From Calvatia gigantea (Eukaryota > Basidiomycota > Agaricomycetes > Agaricales > Lycoperdaceae), in NCBI GenBank assembly GCA_025093985.1, contig JACAAK010000001.1:1488001-1552000 (forward strand): a stretch of 64,000 bases of DNA, written 5' to 3'. Made by a program: the position numbers and the translations under genes. The first letter of the stretch is position 1, and every line of letters begins with the position of its first letter. The notes under the pieces were generated by a model, which saw only the letters and a program-made list of their open reading frames with translations, was not told the DNA's origin and ran no database searches. Shown one piece after another: positions 12,691 through 23,714 of the stretch.

Positions 12691-13622
12691 CAAAGGTCCC
12701 GGTCAAGAGTCAAGGGAGAAGACAAGCTGAGAAAATCCTCGCCCATAATTAGAGAATATCAATATTTCTCACGAAAGGAGTCGTGAAGGGACGATGAGAA
12801 GCAAATACGTGTCACCGGACATCGGAGAGAACAGGCGTTGGCTAACGAACGGGATCCAGGTGGATTCGTATGGCACCGGGGGAGTCAGACACCGCGTAAG
12901 CTTTTAGAACACTCAAGATGATTGATACACGATTGATTAATTGAGGACAATGCCCGGAAATGAAATGATACAGAACTGCCTGTGGAACATGGTATATGAT
13001 GTTGAACGTCGAAGAGTGCTCCCTTGTAGTCATTAAATCTTTGAGTTGATCCAAACCACAGGCCCACCGCCGAGCGCTGAGCAATTGAGCAAGTGTGCAA
13101 CGGAGTGGCATATAGTCAGCATCATTGCTTTCGGGCTCAAGTACTCAGTCTTCCTCAATCCCTCTACACCGAAATACATACCCCCACCCCCCAGCATCAT
13201 GTTTATTCGAAGACCTACACAAATTCTTATACCATTACATTGGCACATTCCGAACGTTACAACGTTATCATTGAAATATTAACGCTTGACAGCACGCTTT
13301 CGGAAACCCAAGCGAGTGTTTTATGATTTATCTGCCTGGTGGCTTCACTCTCTGTGACCAGGTCATCACCTACATGACTGCCCAACCCGGCCTCTACCGT
13401 TCTTAAAAGTGGAAGTACTGGTGAAGCCAGATTTAATCTTCATTGGCCACTTTACCTCTACCAGCATACCCACGCGAAGGGGGAAAAGAGAAATCGCAGT
13501 GAGCTTACAGTGGCTTAAAGGGAGACGAGGGTATACTTATTCAGGCTCCTCCAATTGTAGTTTGCAGGTGACTGGTGTATTCTAGGCGAAAAAGGTACTG
13601 TACGATGGCAATGAAGACGCTT
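12691..13622. other. Intergenic between YciI-like copies
   Basis: About 930 bp separate the two YciI-like genes. Overlapping open frames on both strands at 12842-13326 are mutual shadows without domain signal. It probably holds the promoter of copy 1 and the 3' flank of copy 2. Confidence 0.4.
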
Positions 13623-14172
13623 TCAAATGTCAAAAGGAGTGGCGATGACATAAGGCTGCACAGTTATTTTTTCCGGATCCCACTGAAGGTTGAAAAGGTA
13701 ATCAGTTGCCAGCAAGGTTAGATGATCGGATTAAAAGGAACATACCACCCCGGAGGTGTAGTATATATCACTTTTCAGCGAGTCCCATACCCTATGCACC
13801 AATTGGTTCAGCATCCAACACACGCATAGAAGAGAAGACCCACTGATCGATGTTCTCCGCTTCGAAGATGAACGCAGACCCAATCATCTTCTTCGGTGCG
13901 TCCGGGGATGCGATCGATTCCGGAGTTAGCAATGCCCCTCCGACGCCTTCAATAGGCAGGACCAAAACGTTGACAAGTCAGATCAACGATACGTCGACCA
14001 AACAAGTTAACATTGACGTACGGACGAGCCCATTGGCAAAATTGGTCTTCGCGCCTTGGATGTGAGTTGGCCTAACGGAGAGCCTTTTCTCGAATGTACC
14101 TTCCTCGGTTTTGTCTGGAGCATAGACGAGGAAACGGTGACGGACAGGTGTCGCAGCGGCGTTGCTTGACAT
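13623..14172 (-). CDS. YciI-like protein, copy 2
   Basis: Intact YCII-related protein of about 115 residues without an obvious presequence (starts MSSNAAATPVRHRFLVYAPD). Motifs in order are RFLVYAPDKTEEGTF, RPTHIQGAKTNFANGLVR, VGGALLTPE, SAFIFEAENIDQ, VWDSLKSDIYYTSGV and WDPEKITVQPYVIATPF. Three introns restore one continuous frame with correct phases, including C|GC at LVR|VGG. Fungal YciI-like proteins are usually of unknown function, and a catalytic His has been proposed for some family members. The close relation to the gene 900 bp downstream on the same strand points to an old tandem duplication, one copy carrying a presumed mitochondrial leader. Confidence 0.75.
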
Positions 14173-14564
14173 TGCTTTATACTGCGAAGTGACTAGGGCG
14201 AGTGCAAGTGGTCGTGATCTTGACTGGGCAAGGAATGGAGGTCAGCATATCTTTCTGGCTGAATGCCTTGATAAATATCTCGGAACGGAAGAATGGAGCA
14301 TGGGACCGGAGTTGTTGATTACGGACCCAAATGGGAATTTCGAAATACCCGGAACCTGCGAGATGTGGCGGAAAGGGAGAGCCTCGGCCCGGCTTCGGAC
14401 GGCTAGGCCTATGATGTCTCCTGCTATCACAAGTGTATCATAAATCAGCGCCCAGCGCTCAGGATTCACAAACCGTTTCTTTCCCTTATCAACTTGCAAC
14501 TTCTTGAGTACATGCATTCGATTTGCCCGTCTGAATTACCCTGACGGTCTATATACAGAACAAT
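14173..14564. other. Divergent intergenic region
   Basis: A 392-bp gap between the divergent YciI-like copy 2 and the BTB gene. It contains a 91-codon minus-strand open frame (14242-14517) with no recognisable domain, which I do not call. Confidence 0.4.
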
Positions 14565-15604
14565 ATGCAGTCGCCGGAGACGGAGTATCCTCACCACAGT
14601 GCTGAAGCGCGGCTTTTGATTGTGTCGAAGGAAGATGACACGAACATGCAGGAACCCTCTATAGTGGATAAACTACATCCTGCTTTTGCTTCTCCCGAAG
14701 GCGATGTTATCCTTTCCGCTCGTGGGGGCCAGACCTATTTCCGGGTCCACAGCTATACGCTTAAGACGACCTCAGGGTTCTTCAGAGACATGTACAACCT
14801 ACCGCAGTGAGTGTTCACCCGGCCCGCTCGATCTATGGTGCGGTAGTAACATACGTCAAGGACAACATCCCCTGTAGACAATATCATTTACTTGGACGAA
14901 GACGCTGAGGTGCTTGAGCCACTCTTACGGATGATTTGCGGGCTCCCGCTGCAGCTAACAAAAAGCTGCGACTTACTCGAAAAGGTGCTCTTCGTGGCGG
15001 AGAAATACGAGATGCCAGGTCCAGTGTCGATAATACGCCTGTTCGCCACAACGCCACTTCTCGTGGAACAACCGCTCCGTCTTTATTCATTTGCATGTCG
15101 CTATGGATGGGAAGAAGAGGTCAAAATTGCGTCGAACCGGACGCTCAAGATTGATTTATTCGACCCTGCCTATCAGAATACATTAAAACAGTTACCGTCG
15201 AAGGCGTTGCTGGAACTTTTGAACCTACGTCATCGGAGGAAAGAACAGTACGTTCTTATGCTCCGCGTTCCGCTTTCGATCGTTAGTAATTAGGCGCCCG
15301 TAGATTACGCGAGCGGCTCGACAATCCTCCGTTTGTATCTGGCTCAACAGCTCACTGCGTCCGATGTGGCAGCTTAATCGAGTACTACACTTGGCGCGAA
15401 CTCAAATGCAGGATTATGTTGGAGATGGATAAGCGACCTGCGGGAGACACTATTCTGGAACGTGGGCTTAACGACTGGCCTGAGGCGAGGGCATGTTGGA
15501 AGGCAAATTGTGCAAAGCCGGGCTGCAATCGGTTGCTGTACGATAAAGCAGAGACGGTACGCGTGGTTAGACAGTGCATTGAGGAACTACCATCAACTGT
15601 GTAA
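14565..15604 (+). CDS. BTB/POZ domain protein
   Basis: Predicted BTB-domain protein of the kind expanded in agaricomycetes; such proteins dimerise and may serve as cullin-3 substrate adaptors. The BTB core reads DVILSARGGQTYFRVHSYTL, FFRDMYNLPQ and then EVLEPLLRMICGLPLQL. A helical region follows (LRLYSFACRYGWEEEVKIAS, LPSKALLELLNLRHRRK). The C-terminal part has CVRCG plus Cys at CWKANCAKPGC, which could bind zinc. Introns at 14807-14860 and about 15248-15304 restore the frame. The stop is at 15602-15604. The start could also be the Met at 14646. The RING gene begins only 114 bp downstream in the same direction. Confidence 0.75.
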
Positions 15605-15718
15605 TTTTATGGGTCACGTGTGATGTTTAAGTATCGACCGGAGATATCCAACTTTAATTGACATTTGTGTTCTATTATTGCCGTCACTTCTTCAAGCTTC
15701 GACCAGTCTGCAACACCC

Positions 15719-16864
15719 ATGCCTCGGGCACAGGGACCTCCAACGACCTCCCGTGTCCATCCCAGGGTTTCCCCCCTCATCGTAAAACCTCCTTCAAACC
15801 GCCAGGAAACCCCTCCAGATGTTCTTGAGTTCGCTTCTTCTGACTCACCAGACTCACATTCACCTTCACCACACAAGTCCTTGAAGCAGAGCTCAGGTAC
15901 AACAACACAGAGAAAACGAAAGCCGAAACCGAAGAAACAGCCGTCGGAAGTTATAGAGATTTCCTCGGATGATGATGATAGAGTGCCACCCTCTCAAGAG
16001 TCTACCCTTTATAATCTGCAGGCGCAGGTCAGGAGGTTGAAGGAGGTGCGCACTGTTCTTCCCCTTACTGTCAGCCTTGTGGGTGTGGTTGCGATTTGTT
16101 TATGCACTATTCATAGGAAAACGAGCGACATCACAAGAATTGCAGCCTGTTGGTGCATGAGCTTGCTCGATCTCGTTTAGAGCTCAAAGAAGCCAAAGCA
16201 CGGGAATCCAAAGACCAAACTACAGACGGTAGACTCGTCTTGGTGAGTGCTCCTTTGGGCCAGTTAGAGTTAGCGCGGGTGGTTGATGCCCCTTGCTACA
16301 GAATCTATCGCAGCTTGAAGACAGTCTCAGCTGCGAAATATGCACAGGCCGCATGTATACCCCCTATATGTACGCACCGCTTATCCCTCCACACAACAAA
16401 AACGCTGATGCATTTACTAACTCATTCATCCAAACATCAATTCATATAGGTTACCGGATTGCGGACATACGTTTTGTCTATCCTGTCTACAGGATTGGTT
16501 CGGAACGACCCGTGCGCGCTTTGTCCAAGCGCACCCACATTGGAATATCAATGTGATAAACGCCTACACCGCGCGGGTACAAGCCCTTCTCCGACCGGAG
16601 TACCTTCATCATCCCAATATTTATAACCATCTCCAGCAACTGCAACCTTCTCAGCCTGAGTATGTATGCCCGAAATGTCGCAAGCGCATAATTAAACGAC
16701 CAGTGAATAATTATGCCCTTAAATCTCTTGTGAGGAGCATTTCGACGGCTGATGAAGCGGAAAAAAAAAAGATCCCTCATGACAAACCTTTTGTTGAGCA
16801 CCGACAAGGGAAATTGGTTGTGATTGATCCTTGGGAAATTTATTTCCCAAAAGAGCCATTATAA
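15719..16864 (+). CDS. RING-finger protein (probable E3 ligase)
   Basis: Probable E3 ubiquitin ligase. The N-terminal 100 residues are Pro/Ser-rich with a basic patch (RKRKPKPKKQ) and an acidic SSDDDD stretch next to VIEI, reminiscent of a SUMO-interacting motif and suggesting a nuclear protein. A short coiled coil (LEDSL and preceding residues) leads into the RING: CEIC, then LPDCGHTFCLSCLQDW, then CPKCRKRI. The last Cys pair is about 60 residues from the preceding one, much further than in a canonical RING. Introns lie near 16048-16118, 16242-16301 and 16366-16448. Stop at 16862-16864. It is convergent with MED12. Confidence 0.78.
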
Positions 16865-17087
16865 TCTCTGTTTCTCCCCTCACTATTGTGTTCTCCGCGC
16901 AGTCTTCATTCAATCATTAGTATACCCGCAGGTTATTTCAGAAGCGTATTGACCTACACTACTGGTACAATTAGAACACCGAGATGTATGGATATCGAGT
17001 ACAAAAATCACTGCAATATGCATGAAACACAAGCAAGGAATGAGGACAGGTGGTGGTACCCGAAAGCTTCAGTTAGGATAGAATAGT

Positions 17088-20000
17088 TCACCGCTTCTTT
17101 GCTTTTGTTTTCCCCGCAGTCTTTCCAGCGGTCTTTCCCGCAGTCTTACCTGCGGTGGCCCTAGCACGTTTCGCAGGCGGGGCAGCCCGAGTAGGTCCTT
17201 CAACAATCTCAACTTCATCTTCCTCTGCTTTCCGCTTCACCGCACCCCGCTGTGGAGCTCCATCAACGTCTATAACGTCCGCCAGCGATCGTGTGCCTGG
17301 ACTCTGTTGTTTTAACGACGCAGTCGATCCCTTCGCTGAACTGCGTGAGACCACAGAAGAAGCAGGAGAAGCCCTCATAGATGTGGACCATCGTTCACTT
17401 TTTACCTGTACCGAGGACCCAGATTCTTGGTCCACATCACCAACACTACCTTGCCATCCGCGTCCGCTCGAAGCCGATGTAGGGGATATCTCCTGTTCGA
17501 TCTCAATTCTGCTTTCCCTCCAATCACGTGCGAAGATACCCTCAGCCGACAACCCGTCCTCAAATGACTGTATATCATTCTGAGCATGAGCATCGTACTC
17601 CTTTGCATAACTTTTCACGACCCCATCGCCTGTCATTTGTGCACCAAAATTCTCAAGTGACAGCGATCCTGAATTCTTGACAAGGTATCTTGTCTTCAGT
17701 CGTGTTTTTTCCTTTTCCTCGCGCGTGCGATCTTCCTCTGCTGGATATGGTTCCCCCAGATTCTCGATCCATTCCCAGGGCCTGTTAACAACGGCTTGGT
17801 CGTACACGATGTTCCCAGATGCATCCAAATGTGAGTTGACGAGGTTGGTTACGGTGTTGTTTGTTGAGAAAGCTGAGAGTAGTGAGAGAATTTGTTTGCG
17901 ATATTCCAGCGGGAGGTCGTCTGCGAGTTCAGAGATTGACGTATTCGGGTAGTGTCTGAAAGGATCAAACGAGAGCGGTTTTGCGGGTTGTGGAATTTCT
18001 GTACAAAGGCCGAGTATCAGTAAGAGAGGGAAAATCCAGGGTAGGGTGTTGAGCCCCGGGCTTGGAGTAGAAATAACGGCTTGCTTACCATCAATGAGAT
18101 ACAGGACTGTGTCAACGAGAAGTGGGTAAACAACAGGGTTGAGATGGTCGGCCGAGCCATAGCGCTGCGGGAATAACATAAGGGCAACTGTTTTCCCAGA
18201 CGTCCAAAAATGATAGACATACCAAAGCAAGCTGAAGGAGGTTATTGATGAGTGCGCCACTTAGATCTTTCAGTTTTGGAATCCAGGCCCCGCGGAAACC
18301 AAGGTCGAACTGCAACAACCGGACTAGCAGGACGACTTGTCGTGACACTGTTGCAGATGAATCTTCTCCAATAGTAGACTGAACATGCGTGCTTGACTCC
18401 AGGGTAACTTTGATTGTGGCGAGTTTATCGTGGATGATCGTCACAAAGTCATCTTGGACGGTAGGATCGAGATTCAGGAGTAACGGCCCTTCTTTTAAGA
18501 AGGGTTGAGCGATGTAAACCAGGGCGCGCAGCAGCTCTCCAACTCGGTGGAGCTTATCAAGGGTGTTGGCAGTCGGTATAGAATTCAACTCCTGAAGCAG
18601 TTCGTTTATGCATTTGAATCCATTCGCGATGAACTGCGTATCGGAAGTGAGTATCCGGTCTACCGATCGTTCACCAGAAATAAGACAAGGGAAATCAACT
18701 GACCTTGCTGGCAACCGTATTATCTGCCCCTCGTGCCATCTCCCCAACATAGTAAGCCTCCTCCGAAGTCATCGACTGATGAAAAAGCATGATGGATAGT
18801 TTATTCAGGTTACCGCTTGCGGCATCGTGAGTAGATTCTTGTGCGAGCGCTTTCCCTAGTTGTTTGACCGAAAACTGCATCTGAATTGTCGTGGCGACAA
18901 TCTTCCAGGGGCTTAGTAGACAAGTTACTTCGGGCCAATCATACATGTCTTTTTCTATTCCGGGGTTTGTTGGTTAGCGACAACACTGTCGTCCGCCCGA
19001 AGCCGAGGACTTGGCACTTACCATCAACGTTTTCGCCTAGAATAGTTTGCAAGCCCGCTATGGTATGTTGTCCAAGATCTGCTGAGGATGTTTCGGATAG
19101 GTACGGACAGTTTTCGAAAGCCGCCCGAATGACGTCCAGGTTTCTATATGCGCCCTGACGAAATTGGGTATCATGGCATAATCGATGCCGGAGCGAAGCA
19201 AATTCTGCCCTGATATCTTGCGGAAGGTCCGGTTTATTTTCTAGGTAAATGAGCAGAGGGATGCTTGTGACAAGCGACGAAAAATGAGGTTCTTCATACA
19301 CGGTTCGCCTACGTGTCTGAAGGCACTGAACGTCAAAGAGATTGACAGGAGGTTTACCACTGGCGTTGGAATTCCCTTGTAGCAGAAGTTGCTGAAAGAG
19401 GTTGTTAGCGGCGTTGAGGAAGACATGGATCTCTGGTGTAGATTCCGTAGCTCCAAGTTGCCAAGCAGGATAGACCACTCCCGTCAGAATGGTTGTTGTC
19501 TTCAGCGCCCCGTGTACACACAGATATAGCAATACCACAGTGACAACATCCCAGGCACCAGCAGATAATGCGGCTATTTCGTTACGGCCTGGTCCCGCGA
19601 ACCATCTTTGGACATCACCATCCAGTCCATGGGGAAGGTGTTGGTCTATTTGCCACAAAAAGATGCCGTATCGTAATGCACAGGCCCTCTGCTGAGCGGC
19701 ATCAGGATTCATGGCAGGAACCTGTCGTAAGCTTGCAATTGCGTTGTCCCAGACCTTCCAAGCCCAATCGAGGGAGGTCCGGTACTTAATCCACAGGCCA
19801 TTGGCAAGTAGTGAAGGTGCCTCAGCTCCCGTATCGGCCGCCATCATTAAGATCTCCGGGAGAACATCTGGTACGGGTTCGGGGCGTTCTGTAATTGGTT
19901 GCAATGCCTTTGTGAGAGTTAGCACTTGCATATGGCCAACCAACAGTATTCAGGACTTACTAGTGTAAAGTGAGCGAGGTCTGAGTCTATACGCTCCCTC

Positions 20001-22966
20001 GAATTGTGACTCAGATAGAGGTGATCCCTATCGAATTCAATCAATAACGAGAGCAAACCTCTCGATTGAACGCCTTGCATCTTCCAAGCTTGGTGGGCTG
20101 CATCCAATGCTAGGACGATGTCTTGTGAGACATTCATACATGACCAGATAGTTGCAAATCGATGCAGGGTATCTATGATTGCGACAAGAAGTTCAGAATG
20201 CTTGGTATTGGCCAACAAGTGGAGCGTGAGCTACAATGTGTAAGTATCGAGATTGAAATGGGATCTAGTAGATGCTCACGTCGAGGATGGAGTCAAAGCA
20301 CTTCGCGTATGCCATTAATTCCACGGATATACAATAGATGCGCAAGAGAGCAGCACTTGCGATAGCGGAGTCCGGGCTGGGAGAGACGTTAGCAGAGTAC
20401 ATTATGCTTTTACTGGCCAAGGATTTACTTCGAAACTTCGCGTCCTAATCTTGGGAGTAACCACTGTCTGAAAATCCGCGCTTGTTCGAATCGAGTTGCA
20501 CCAGTGAGTGTCTTGCATCGATCTAGCAGCGCAGTGGAAGTTGGTATATTCGAGTTGGTTTCTCCTGGTTATTGGTTGAGGGCTTTACTTTGTGCCAGGA
20601 AGTGAAACAGGACTAACCTCCAAAGAGTTCTGGAAGGATGAGGCGAATCTCTTTGCGAATTTCGCGCTCGGTGACATCCTCACGCGTCTCTCGAGCCCTG
20701 ACGCCGTACAGTGTAACTTTTCTCTGGTTCAGCTCAGGGAAAGTGGAATTGTGCAGCGGGATCCAGTGCAAAAATCGGCGATGCCTCGACTCCACTGCCT
20801 GTCAATAATGATTAGATGATGAAGTACAACAAATCTGAAGTAATGCACACCTCAGTGAAGGATAGTCCGGGTTCCCCTCTTGCAATGAGTCTCTGAATAT
20901 ACTTTGTATACGAGAACAACTCCTGTTTTACTAGCTTGCCGTACAGAAGGGCAACATCGCGCAAATTTTTTGTCTCTCCGGCAACCTCGGACGCATCCAA
21001 CCAATCGAATAGTTGGTCTTGAAGGAAATCACTCGGAGTTTCAATGTCGCGGCGAGTTGCCCGTTCACAGGCTCTATCCCTCCACAGTCGGATGAGAGTG
21101 ACTGCGGCAAATGGTCGATGATCACCATATTGCAAAGGAGTGACGCTCCAAGTGAGAAGCATATCGAGTTTTTCCTTGAACGCAGGGGTATTGATCAGTG
21201 CATTCTGGAAGAATGGGATAGTTGTCATATCAGTGGACGCTGAGATGGAGTTCAACAACTACAAAAAATGAGATTAACGAACAGTGTGTATGCATAAGAC
21301 GACATACCTTGACATCCATTACTGCCGTGCCCAGACGACCAAATCCTTTGGACGGAGGGTCGTGGAAGAGCATGGCCTCGTTACGCTTCCGAATATCGAA
21401 CAGGTTGTCATTGATCGAGCGCCGTATCTCTTGGACGGTGCGGTCTGTAAATCGTTCAACACCGGCAGGAATCTCAAGTACATCAACGTTCATGACATTG
21501 GTAATCAACGCTGCATGGGTCAGCCACACGCGCGGACATACGAAGGCGTCTGGAAGAGCTAAGCATATACGCTGGAAATCGTCAACAGAGGTTAGACTTA
21601 AAGAGCTAGGAGGGTATACCTGCAGGATACTGCGCAACTGCTTTTCAGCATCCACAAGATACTCTTGTGCAGTGTTGCGAATCTATCCGGGGTGGTAAGG
21701 CCCCAAAATATCAAGATAAAACATCTCGGAGATATACCTCTAGTAACTTTGTTAAGCACGCATCGACGAGCGGCCTAGCAAGGGCACGGCAGGCCATAAT
21801 GGGTGTTAAATATTCATCTGCCAAGCGGCTGAGAAACCCGGCCTGAGCAAGATTACATGCACCCATCTGGTGGACAAACCACACGAGAAGTGTTTTGTGG
21901 TCTACAAGTCCTTCGGCATAGAATGTCCGCAGAAGTTTCAAGCTGTGATATTAAGCTCGTGTCAGAGATATTCGAGTCGTTGAGGAACAAAATGACAACC
22001 TACCAATAAGAAAAACGAGATATCCATTTCTCCCTTCCCTCCGCATCCGCGAGGACACCCTTGAACGTTTGCTTAATATTGAGTCCAGGCCGAGGAGCAC
22101 TTGGTAAAGCTATATCAGCGAGTTGCTTCTTCATATATCCCGTCATAACGTTGGCCCAGTCTATGCTGTACTGCGTAGGGTTATATGTAGGCTTGGTGCG
22201 AAGTCCAGCCTGAAGACCATGATAAACTATTCCATTAACAGAGGCAAGAAATAAGGAGGAGGGGGGGGGGGAGATCGTACCGTTTCATTAGCCCCAAAAA
22301 CACGAAGAAACCACACTGCCCTGGGTATAGCGACGTTGTTCTGGTGTAGCAAGTCCAACAAATCATGACCCTTGGCTCCGTGAGGGACACTCTTCCCGAG
22401 CTTGTGTAATGGTACATCGGGGTTAGCGAGGTCGGCGAACCAGGCTTGTCGTTTGGCCTCGTTGAGGGTTACCCTTGTGGGCATACGAAAGCTCGAGGCA
22501 CTGAAGGATAATTAGTGGACGTCATTGATTATGTGTTGGCACTCACGGAATTGAGGGAATGCGATCAACACGACGCTTGAAGACTTCATTTATTAGGTCC
22601 TCCAATGTACTGAGAGTATCCCCAGCGTTCAAATTCTCGTTGATAATGGCTTGGGCGCTGAATGTCTCTGCCTAAATTTCAGAGCTCGAGTGGACCCGGT
22701 TCATCACACATAAACCAGGTACTTACAGAAACCTGATGACCCAGGACAAAGCCTGCTGTAACCCTTGCTTGAGAGAGCACGTCCTCATCCTGCCTCGGTT
22801 TTGGCGGAAAGAATCCGGGATAACCTGTTGATATTCTCAGTAATGTGAAATTTCACAAAAACGGAAACTCCGTACCAAGGTCAGCCGTTGTATGGGACTT
22901 GGGTAACCACTTCGGGGGCTGAGACTCGTATATGGGCAGATGTTTCTCATCTTTCCCTTCGCGCAT
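17088..22966 (-). CDS. MED12: Mediator complex subunit 12
   Basis: MED12/Srb8 is part of the CDK8 kinase module that reversibly represses RNA polymerase II Mediator. The N-terminal exons are diagnostic: LPIYESQPPKWLPKSH, then KRQAWFADLANPDVPLHKLG and NNVAIPRAVWFLRVFGANET, then KLLRTFYAEGLVDHKTLLVW with HQMGACNLAQAGFLSRL. Large helical exons follow through 18107, and the last exon (17088-18050) is low-complexity and charged, ending in repeated AGKT units and KAKKR. I estimate about 20 introns and about 1,500 residues, a normal size. The start at 22966 lies just after a splice-like TTTCAG, so a further 5' exon is possible. A long G-run sits in an intron at 22256-22271. DAD2 lies divergently 190 bp away. 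Confidence 0.85.
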
Positions 22967-23156
22967 ATCTGAAATAATGAACAGGCGAAAACATGCGTAG
23001 AAGTAGTGGCAAGATGAGCGCTGAGCTGTGCGCGAATCCAGGTTCTCGGCTTGTGAAGAAGCTGCACCTGCCTAATTTGGAATTGACACTGAACGTGAAC
23101 AATCAGTCCGTTGACCGTCGCCGGGCGCCAATTGACCGCTCATCAATATACCACCC
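22967..23156. promoter_or_regulatory. MED12/DAD2 divergent promoter
   Basis: The two start codons face away from each other with about 190 bp between them, so one intergenic region must carry both promoters (and perhaps a non-coding 5' exon of MED12). No clear TATA box is visible. Inference from layout only. Confidence 0.5.
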
Positions 23157-23620
23157 ATGTCCTTGCGTCAGTCGTCGATTCCAGCACGCGCAACTTCCGC
23201 GCATTCTCATAACTCACAAGGCATGTCTTCGACCACGGCGAAACTTTTGGAGAAGAAGAAGGAGTATGACGCCGTATCTGCTCTGGAAAGAGCAAGCGCT
23301 TTGTACCTACAACGGATAGAGACCTTGGGAAATGATTGTGAGATCATGGCGAAAGCTGGGGAAGGTATGTGTCTCCCGATTATTCCCCTAAATTTGTATT
23401 CTGATAACACAACAGTCCACGGACAGGTCCTTGAGCAGTGGCCAAGGATGTTCAGATATTAAGTTTGTTCTGTGAGCTGCCACACGTAACTTGCATGGCC
23501 AATTCGTTGACCGCCTCATCAGTGGCCTCGCGGGAAAAACAAGATGAGGACGTTTCCGAAGGACAGCGACTCGTCCGTCTCCCAATAGACGAGCTCCAAC
23601 AAAATTCTGAGCATAAATGA
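23157..23620 (+). CDS. DAD2: DASH complex subunit DAD2
   Basis: Subunit of the fungal DASH/Dam1 ring that couples kinetochores to microtubules. The conserved block is KKKEYDAVSALERASALYLQ, then LGNDCEIMAKAGE, then after an intron (about 23364-23414) VHGQVLEQWPRMF. A second intron (about 23471-23518) leads to ASREKQDEDVSE and RLVRLPIDELQ, with the stop at 23618-23620. Between PRMF and ILSLF the frame is broken by one missing base near 23453 and would otherwise stop after six codons. The total of about 115 residues is normal for DAD2. The start at 23157 is favoured because the Ser/Arg-rich leader resembles other basidiomycete DAD2 proteins; 23222 is the alternative. Confidence 0.82.
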
Positions 23621-23714
23621 TTCGACATTAGAAAATATTGACTTGATGGGTATCATTATTATTGGACAAATGCAATTTGCAACGGAACATAGCCCTGCTA
23701 CCGCCTCCATGCCT

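Noticed and set aside
14242..14517. 91-codon minus-strand open frame between the YciI-like and BTB genes
   Set aside because: No domain similarity and no spliced extension; likely chance.
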